Source: Lacibacter sp. H407 (GTDB lineage Bacteria; Bacteroidota; Bacteroidia; Chitinophagales; Chitinophagaceae). Taken from it: 64,000 bases of DNA. Each line of letters opens with the position of its first letter. The stretch's first letter is position 1. The position numbers were made by a program, and so were the translations under genes. The DNA lies in assembly GCF_037892605.1 (NCBI RefSeq), contig NZ_JBBKTU010000002.1, forward strand, positions 202,384 to 266,383, in the 5' to 3' direction. Positions 57,997-64,000 of this stretch are shown here, piece by piece. A model generated the notes under the pieces. It was not told the origin of the DNA. It did not search any database and worked only from the letters and a program-made list of their open reading frames with translations.

Positions 57997-60570
57997 TTAT
58001 GATGACCATGCTTTATTCAACTGCGCCTGCATACGCCGAATCCTGTCTTCCAGTTTTTCACTGGAGAGATTGTTGCGGTTTAATCCATCTGCAATAATGG
58101 GGAAGGAGAGGGGGGTGAACCGTTGTGGAAATGTAAGAATGATCTTGCTTTGTTGAATTCGTTCAAATGCATTCCGCAATCGCACTTCTTCCATTTGCTG
58201 ATCAAATACTTCCTGGTACGCTTGCCGTAGCAATACATTTTTCGAATCATATTCACTAAACACATTAAATAACAAACTGGCGGAAGCCTGCAAGTGTCTC
58301 GCTTTTGTACGTTCGCCCGGAGCCGATTGTACGATCAGTCCGCCAATCACGGCAATGTCTCTGAATTTCCGTCGTGCCATTTCTGTTGCATTTACACTTC
58401 GTTGCATATCGGCCGTAAGTGTGTCGAGTGTAAACAGATCAGCGGCATTGGTGTCATCTACCGGTATCGGTTGATCGCAGAGTAATTCAAAACCATAATC
58501 GTTCATGGCAATGGAAAAGGTAAGCGGTGCAAGTTTTCCAATACGATAAGCAAGGATGGCACTCATGGCTTCGTGTACCTGTCTTCCTTCAAAGGGATAC
58601 ACCAATAAATGATATCCTTCTTTGCTTTCATGTTGCTCGATCAACAACTCATCATCTTTTGGAATATGCGATAGTTGTTGTTGGAGTTGAAAAAGTGATG
58701 ACAGATGAATGAGTTCGGGAGCAGGGTCGGCCCACGCCTCAGCGTGGTCTGACCCGGAGTTTGAAACAGTACTATGATTCAGGTCGCTTGGAGCGCCCCG
58801 ACCCATTGTGCGCCCTTGCTCAGCAACCTCATTAAATGTTTCCCTTAATTTTTTTCCAAGGTTGGCGGTTAAACTCATTCGTCCGCCATTCCAGCTGGGT
58901 ACGATTGTTTTCTTTGAAGTTGACTTACGTACAAAAGCAGTCATGTCTTTGATCTGTACCAATTCAAGATTTCGCCCTGCCAATGTAAATGAATCACCAG
59001 GTTCTAAACGACTGATAAAATATTCTTCGATCACACCCACAAATCCCCCACTTACCATTTTTACTTTCAGCATCACATCGCTTACAATAGTGCCAATGTT
59101 CATACGATGACGCATCGCCAATCGTCTGCTTTGAATTTTATAAAGTCCATCAATGATCTCGATCTTTTTATAATCGTCATACTGTTGTAATGCTTTACCT
59201 CCTTCAACCAAAAACTGTAACACATCATTCCATTCCTGTTGTTCCAGTTCACGGAAACAATACGTTGATTTGATCTCATAAAATAATTCATCCGGACGAA
59301 AGCCATCCGAGATCGCTAATGTATTTAAGTATTGGATCAACACATCAAAACAAAGCAACATCGGTTCTTTGCTTTCAATCAAATTTTCATCGATCGCACT
59401 TTTCAACGCCGCTGCTTCCACCAACTCCAGTGAATGCGTAGGCAGAAAATATATTTTACTCACTGCATCGGGACTATGACCGCTTCTTCCGGCACGTTGT
59501 AAAAAACGGGACACACCTTTCGGTGAACCTACTTGTATAACGGTCTCGACCGGACGAAAATCAACACCCAGATCCAGTGAAGCCGTACACACGACCGCTT
59601 TCAGTTTCGCTGTGTGCAATGCTTCTTCCACCCACAAGCGAAGTTCCTGTTCAATACTACCATGATGCAAGGCAATCGCTCCGGCAAGTTGTGGTGCATG
59701 ATTCAATAATTCCTGGTACCAGCGTTCACTCATGCCTCTTGTATTGATGAAGATGAGAGTAGTGGTACTCTGCTCAATGATCGGAATTACTTTGTGGATG
59801 AGTTTCAAACCAAGATGCCCTGCCCATGGATAATTTTCCATTTCATCGGGTAATACAGATTCAACAACGATCTGTTTTTTCATGTTAGCCTTTACAATCT
59901 TTCCTTCTTGATTAAGTGTTGACAGTAGCACTTCTTTTGCTTCTTCTAAATTTCCAATCGTTGCACTGATGCCCCAGATCATTGGTTTACTGTTGCCCAT
60001 TGCCGATTGATTATTGACTATTCTGCTGAGCGCTAATTCCACCTGCACACCTCGCTTACTTCCCATCAACTCGTGCCACTCATCGATCGCAATTACCAGT
60101 ACGGTTTTGAATGCGTCACCATAACCTTTTGATGCAAGAAATAAATGCAGACTTTCGGGCGTAATGATGAGTACTTCGGGCAGTTGACGTTTTTGTTTGG
60201 CCCGTTCTGAAGTAGTGGTATCGCCATTGCGGATGCCAACACTCCACTGCATGCCGAGTTCAGTAATCACTTCTTCCATGGCACGCCCAATATCTTTTGC
60301 CAACGCCCGTAACGGAGTGATCCAGATCAATTGTAACCCGTTCTTGGATTTGCTTTGCCAGTTGTGTGGATGTTGGTTGATAAAACGGATGAGCGACCCG
60401 AGAAAAACGGAATAGGTTTTTCCGCAGCCGGTTGGTGCATTCACCAAACCACTTTCGCCATTGGCAATATGATGCCATGTTTCTTCCTGAAATGCAAAGG
60501 GTTGCTTACTTTTTTCTGCAAGCCAGGAAGCGATACGTTGATAACCGGGTGTTGATTGAAGATCCATCAT
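57997..60570 (-). CDS. Ligase-associated DEXH-box helicase (Lhr type)
   Basis: An 857-residue helicase: Walker A (APTGCGKT, residues 45-52), a DEWHE box, TRGMSERWYQELL, VCTASLDLGVDF and QRAGRSGH in the two RecA domains, then the winged-helix and Lhr-core parts (YFISRLEPGDSFTLAGRNLELVQI). It is the helicase of the ligase-associated repair system with PdeM. At about residues 585-618 (nt 58715-58815) there is a stretch (GRGAPSDLNHSTVSNSGSDH, then AEAWADPAPE) not typical of the family, which coincides with two DNA hairpins and looks like an in-frame palindromic insertion. The start is the ATG at 60570. Confidence 0.9.
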   Translation of the reverse strand: MMDLQSTPGYQRIASWLAEKSKQPFAFQEETWHHIANGESGLVNAPTGCGKTYSVFLGSLIRFINQHPHNWQSKSKNGLQLIWITPLRALAKDIGRAMEEVITELGMQWSVGIRNGDTTTSERAKQKRQLPEVLIITPESLHLFLASKGYGDAFKTVLVIAIDEWHELMGSKRGVQVELALSRIVNNQSAMGNSKPMIWGISATIGNLEEAKEVLLSTLNQEGKIVKANMKKQIVVESVLPDEMENYPWAGHLGLKLIHKVIPIIEQSTTTLIFINTRGMSERWYQELLNHAPQLAGAIALHHGSIEQELRLWVEEALHTAKLKAVVCTASLDLGVDFRPVETVIQVGSPKGVSRFLQRAGRSGHSPDAVSKIYFLPTHSLELVEAAALKSAIDENLIESKEPMLLCFDVLIQYLNTLAISDGFRPDELFYEIKSTYCFRELEQQEWNDVLQFLVEGGKALQQYDDYKKIEIIDGLYKIQSRRLAMRHRMNIGTIVSDVMLKVKMVSGGFVGVIEEYFISRLEPGDSFTLAGRNLELVQIKDMTAFVRKSTSKKTIVPSWNGGRMSLTANLGKKLRETFNEVAEQGRTMGRGAPSDLNHSTVSNSGSDHAEAWADPAPELIHLSSLFQLQQQLSHIPKDDELLIEQHESKEGYHLLVYPFEGRQVHEAMSAILAYRIGKLAPLTFSIAMNDYGFELLCDQPIPVDDTNAADLFTLDTLTADMQRSVNATEMARRKFRDIAVIGGLIVQSAPGERTKARHLQASASLLFNVFSEYDSKNVLLRQAYQEVFDQQMEEVRLRNAFERIQQSKIILTFPQRFTPLSFPIIADGLNRNNLSSEKLEDRIRRMQAQLNKAWSS
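58724..58803. repeat. REP-like palindromes inside the helicase gene
   Basis: First hairpin: GGGTC (58724-58728) with GACCC (58751-58755) and CCACGC (58732-58737) with GCGTGG (58742-58747). Second: GGTC (58782-58785) with GACC (58800-58803) and GCT with AGC inside. The outer GGGTCGGC...GACCC frame is like the intergenic hairpin at 10114-10143. Confidence 0.6.
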
Positions 60571-60919
60571 GGAGAACAACAAAACTAAGCCTTGAAAAGA
60601 TGCGAACAACAGGCTCTTTGTGGCATTGCGGAGCGTATTGAAAGACATATAAGGCAAAAAAAAATCTGTTACACATGTTGCATGAACCGTTTATTTCTTC
60701 TACTTTCACAGTTCATGTATTTGAAACAGTTTCTTTTATAACTGTTTAATCCGCCATCCCAATCCTCTGAAACATTCCATTACCTTTTAAGATCGAACTT
60801 CAATTGATTGTGCATTGCATAGCTATGTCTGTGTAATTGTTGTTGTATCCACTCCTTCCGAAAGACCAGCCAACGATCCTTCTTTCCTTGCCTAACCACC
60901 CACATTAAAACCTCTGTTT
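60571..60919. other. Gene-free stretch before the giant secreted protein
   Basis: The 349 bp hold no convincing gene, repeat or operator. The promoter of the adhesin-like gene must lie here, but no clear TAnnTTTG box at a good distance stands out. Confidence 0.4.
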
Positions 60920-63900
60920 ATGCAACAACTGCTATGCTTGTCAGTTAACCAGCGTGCTATCTCTGCACTGCTTACTCCTTTTTATTTCCTGTTTCAATCT
61001 AAAAAACTGCTGCTTCGTTTCGCTATGCTCGTGATGAGTGTGGGGATGATGAATGGGGTTGTGGGGCAGGCGACGGTGACAACAGATAAACCGGATTACC
61101 AACCAGGTGATACAGTTCTAATAACTGGAACAGGCTGGCAGCCAGGTGAGACAGTTAAATTAGATGTAGATGAAGAACCCAAACCTACAACTTGTTTACT
61201 TCCACATGATTTAATAGTTGTAGCAGATGCAGATGGGAAAATATATAGTAAAGAATTTCTAATCAAAGAAAATCATCTAGGAGTAACATTTACACTAACC
61301 GCCACAGGTCAAAGTTCTGGACTTGTTGCTGTTACTACATTCACAGATGCGTTGTTCTTTAGTGCATCTATTACAAGTAATCCTATTTCGATTTGCGCCG
61401 GAACTAATGCGTCTTACACAATTACCATAAAAAATAATACTACTACGGGGCCGGGAGAAACACCGACTGGTCAGAATGCAAGATTAGGCTCTATCAGAAT
61501 CGCAATTCCCTCGGGATATACAGGTATCGTAATAACATCTAATTCTCCAGATTGGACTGTAAGTACAGCCACACCTGGCTTTATTGAATTTGATGCAAAT
61601 GGCAATGACAACAATAACAATAGAATCGATCCGACTGAATCTGTGTTTATTACTTTTACCGCTATCGCTCCAATTACACCTATAAACCCATATGTGTGGA
61701 TAACAGAGGCGTGGGTAGGGTCAAATTTTACAGGAACTAAATATCCAGGAATCGGAACTGATCTTAATCCAGGTAACCAACCAAATGTAATAGTTAACCC
61801 CAATCATTCAATTAATCTTAGTTCAACTTCAAATAATCAAACTGTATGTCGTAATACTGCAATTACAGATATTACTTTTAATGTAGGAGGAGGCGCAACT
61901 GGCGCAAATATTACAGGTTTGCCAAATGGTTTATCTGGTAGTTTTAATGCCGGAGTGTTCACGATAACCGGAACCTCTTCGCAAGAAGGTATTTTTGATT
62001 ATACAATTATAACTACGGGAAATAGTTGTACTGCAGCTCAAGCAACGGGTACTATTACAATTAAAGGCTTATTAGATTATGCCAATCTTCAATTCCCTTC
62101 TTCATTTTCTATCTGTCAAGGAGGAAATTTCACAGCTTATGGAAGAGTATATGAATCAGGTGTAACTGAAGCAAATGGAGCGGGTACTGGTATCATTGCA
62201 CAAATCGGCTATAATAATACAAATTCTGATCCTTCCACATGGCCTGAAGCGAATTGGTCAAACGCAACATATAATACTCAGGTTGGCAATGATGACGAGT
62301 ATCAGGCAAGCTTTGGTTCTTCATTAACACCCGGTACATATTATTACACATTCCGCTACTCATTAAATGGCTGCCAATGGCAATACGGTGGTTACAGTGC
62401 CGGCGGTGGTAATTTTTGGGGTGGAGCAAATGTTAGCGGTGTTCTAACCGTAAATGCGAATCATACGCTTTCTTATAACTCCGGCTCTACTTCCCAATCA
62501 ATTTGTGAAGGGCTTCCAATTGAACCGATCATTTATACGATAGGAGGCGGGGCCGCAAACGTAAATGTTTCAGGGTTACCTAATGGTGTGGTAAAAAGTA
62601 TTTCTGGAAACACGGTTACTATCAGTGGTACGCCAACGGTTCAATTTGGAACTTTTAACTATACCGTTACTACTACTGGTAATAGTTGTACTACACAAAG
62701 CTTGGGAGGTACTATAACAGTTAAGAGCAAACTTGATGTTGTTAATTTACAGTTTCCGTTAACCAGTACGCTCTGTCTTGGCCAGCCACTCAATGCATTT
62801 GGCCAGGTGTATGAACCCGAAGTAACACCGGGTAATGGTCCGGCTAGTCCAAACATTATTGCAGAATTTGGAGTGGGTACCACCAATAATACAAATTCTT
62901 TTACCTGGTATGCAGCATCATTTAACAGTGCCGGCAGTGAAGGTAATAATGATGAATATCAATACGCATTTACAGCTCCATCTGTTGGAACTTATTATTA
63001 CACTTTCCGTTATTCATTTAATGGATGTGATTTGCAGTATGCACAGGATATTGGAGTGCTTACTGTAAACCAACCACCAACCATCAACCTTACTTCTGCA
63101 AATAATTTGCAGACAGTTTGTGATGGCGTGGCCATAAACGCCATAACCTATTCTATTGGCGGAGGTGCAACCGGCGCAGGTGTTATGGGTTTACCAACCG
63201 GATTAACAGGAAGCTATAACAGTGGCGTATTTACAATTTCGGGTACTCCTACACAATACGGTATTTTTAATTATACTGTTTCAACAACAGGCCCTGATGG
63301 ATGTACAGCTGCAACGGCAACTGGTACAATAACTGTAAAGCAGAAATTCAGTTTTGTAAATCTTCAGTTCCCTCCATCTGGTACAATTTGTACCAATCAA
63401 AGCTTTGATGTGTATGGACAAGTATACGCAGCAGGCGTAACAGAAGCAGCAGGGGCAGGTGCCAATATTATTGCGGAACTTGGTTATAGTACAACAGACA
63501 CCGATCCCTCAACTTGGGGAACATGGATTTCTGCAACATACAATGGTCAAGGTGGTATAAGTAATAATAATGATGAGTACAAAGGAACTCTTTCATCATT
63601 AGCGCCTGGTACCTACTATTATACATTCCGCTATAAGTTGAATGAATGCGAGTATCAGTATGGTGGAACTTCAGGTTTCTGGTCTGCAGGACAAAGTGGT
63701 GTGCTTACAGTAAACGCATTACCAGTAATTACATCAAGTCCTGTTAATAGCACGATTACATACGGAACTAACGCATCTTTATCTGCATCAGCTACCGGTA
63801 CGGGTCCTTTAACGTATCAATGGCAGGTAAATACAGGAAGCGGCTATACAAATATTTCATTGGCTGGTATATATGCAAATACAGATGCCAATCCATCGAC

Positions 63901-64000
63901 ATTGGAAATCGAGAAGCCAACTGTTGCAATGAGTGGTTATGTCTATCGTGTAATGGTTTCGGGTGCTTGTGCACCAGCGGCGGAGAGTGATGGAGCTGTA
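60920..64000 (+). CDS. Giant secreted repeat protein (adhesin-like), 5' part; continues beyond window
   Basis: The frame is open from the ATG at 60920 to the window edge (1027 codons). It has a long signal sequence (MQQLLCLSVNQRAISALLTP, then KKLLLRFAMLVMSVGMMNG, ending near GVVGQA), a TTDKPDYQPGDTVLITGTGW Ig-like domain, a long Ser/Thr/Asn-rich domain with two Cys, and three tandem units of about 210 residues (about 61798-62457, 62458-63072, 63073-63717). Each has a PKD/Ig-like part (VGGGATGANITGLPNGLSG), then NLQFP, YGRVYE-like and GTYYYTFRYSLNGC segments, and ends GVLTVN. An Ig-like domain (YQWQVNTGSGYTN) follows. Such proteins are usually sent out by the type IX system, whose tag would be at the missing C-terminus. 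Confidence 0.88.
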   Translation, partial: MQQLLCLSVNQRAISALLTPFYFLFQSKKLLLRFAMLVMSVGMMNGVVGQATVTTDKPDYQPGDTVLITGTGWQPGETVKLDVDEEPKPTTCLLPHDLIVVADADGKIYSKEFLIKENHLGVTFTLTATGQSSGLVAVTTFTDALFFSASITSNPISICAGTNASYTITIKNNTTTGPGETPTGQNARLGSIRIAIPSGYTGIVITSNSPDWTVSTATPGFIEFDANGNDNNNNRIDPTESVFITFTAIAPITPINPYVWITEAWVGSNFTGTKYPGIGTDLNPGNQPNVIVNPNHSINLSSTSNNQTVCRNTAITDITFNVGGGATGANITGLPNGLSGSFNAGVFTITGTSSQEGIFDYTIITTGNSCTAAQATGTITIKGLLDYANLQFPSSFSICQGGNFTAYGRVYESGVTEANGAGTGIIAQIGYNNTNSDPSTWPEANWSNATYNTQVGNDDEYQASFGSSLTPGTYYYTFRYSLNGCQWQYGGYSAGGGNFWGGANVSGVLTVNANHTLSYNSGSTSQSICEGLPIEPIIYTIGGGAANVNVSGLPNGVVKSISGNTVTISGTPTVQFGTFNYTVTTTGNSCTTQSLGGTITVKSKLDVVNLQFPLTSTLCLGQPLNAFGQVYEPEVTPGNGPASPNIIAEFGVGTTNNTNSFTWYAASFNSAGSEGNNDEYQYAFTAPSVGTYYYTFRYSFNGCDLQYAQDIGVLTVNQPPTINLTSANNLQTVCDGVAINAITYSIGGGATGAGVMGLPTGLTGSYNSGVFTISGTPTQYGIFNYTVSTTGPDGCTAATATGTITVKQKFSFVNLQFPPSGTICTNQSFDVYGQVYAAGVTEAAGAGANIIAELGYSTTDTDPSTWGTWISATYNGQGGISNNNDEYKGTLSSLAPGTYYYTFRYKLNECEYQYGGTSGFWSAGQSGVLTVNALPVITSSPVNSTITYGTNASLSASATGTGPLTYQWQVNTGSGYTNISLAGIYANTDANPSTLEIEKPTVAMSGYVYRVMVSGACAPAAESDGAV

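Noticed and set aside
60708..60721. Near match to the CACAT-N4-ATGTG operator before the giant protein gene
   Set aside because: It reads CACA-GTTC-ATGT with a base missing from the left arm and has no -7 box at the fixed distance.

Overview
The window reads as a chromosome segment of a Bacteroidota bacterium, most likely family Chitinophagaceae. The evidence is lipoprotein signals typical of the phylum, Haem_bd, DUF5916, DUF6728-like and CRTAC1-like genes, promoters with a TAnnTTTG -7 box instead of a -10 TATAAT, a clade II (Sec-type) nitrous oxide reductase operon, and a long repeat-rich secreted protein at the right edge. I saw no rRNA, tRNA, CRISPR array, phage or intact insertion sequence. 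The organism is inferred, not proven.

Layout. 1-0.74 kb: end of an outer-membrane barrel gene and a strong terminator. 1-3.1 kb: the two-step agmatine to putrescine pathway (aguA, aguB), followed by a DUF1772-like gene broken at a homopolymer and a decayed copy of the aguB 5' end. 4.4-9.98 kb: SDR with a Crp/Fnr regulator, GltS-type transporter, DUF2975/XRE pair, a small secreted protein, and an SDR/cupin pair. 10-11.6 kb: a small accessory pocket with palindromic repeats and a lone PD-(D/E)XK-like nuclease. 11.9-14.4 kb: PEP carboxylase.

14.5-33.1 kb is the most interesting region. A large hybrid-fold sensor kinase, an acyltransferase and a NarL/LuxR response regulator sit among secreted proteins, lipoproteins, serine hydrolases and an S41 peptidase. 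Eleven copies of a palindrome, CACAT-N4-ATGTG or close to it, lie in front of these transcription units and nowhere else that I could find in the window. Ten of the eleven begin 37-38 bp upstream of a TAnnTTTG-like -7 box. This looks like one local regulon, plausibly controlled by the resident two-component system.

33.2-47 kb: a CRTAC1-like lipoprotein, then a denitrification block (membrane protein, Crp/Fnr regulator, cytochrome c, nosZ, a membrane-NosL fusion, nosD, nosF, nosY, cupin, truncated haemoglobin) and a fasciclin lipoprotein. A second palindrome, TATGA-N6-TCATA, marks the cytochrome c/nos promoter, the fasciclin promoter and two more genes, and is a good candidate operator for the Crp/Fnr protein encoded there.

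47-60.6 kb: lpxB, surE, an XRE-S24 regulator, a DUF5916 protein, a histone-deacetylase-family gene whose start seems to have been destroyed by a palindromic repeat, and the ligase-associated repair pair PdeM and Lhr-type helicase. The helicase carries an in-frame palindromic insertion. 60.9-64 kb: the first 1027 codons of a giant secreted protein with tandem repeats of about 210 residues, still open at the window edge.
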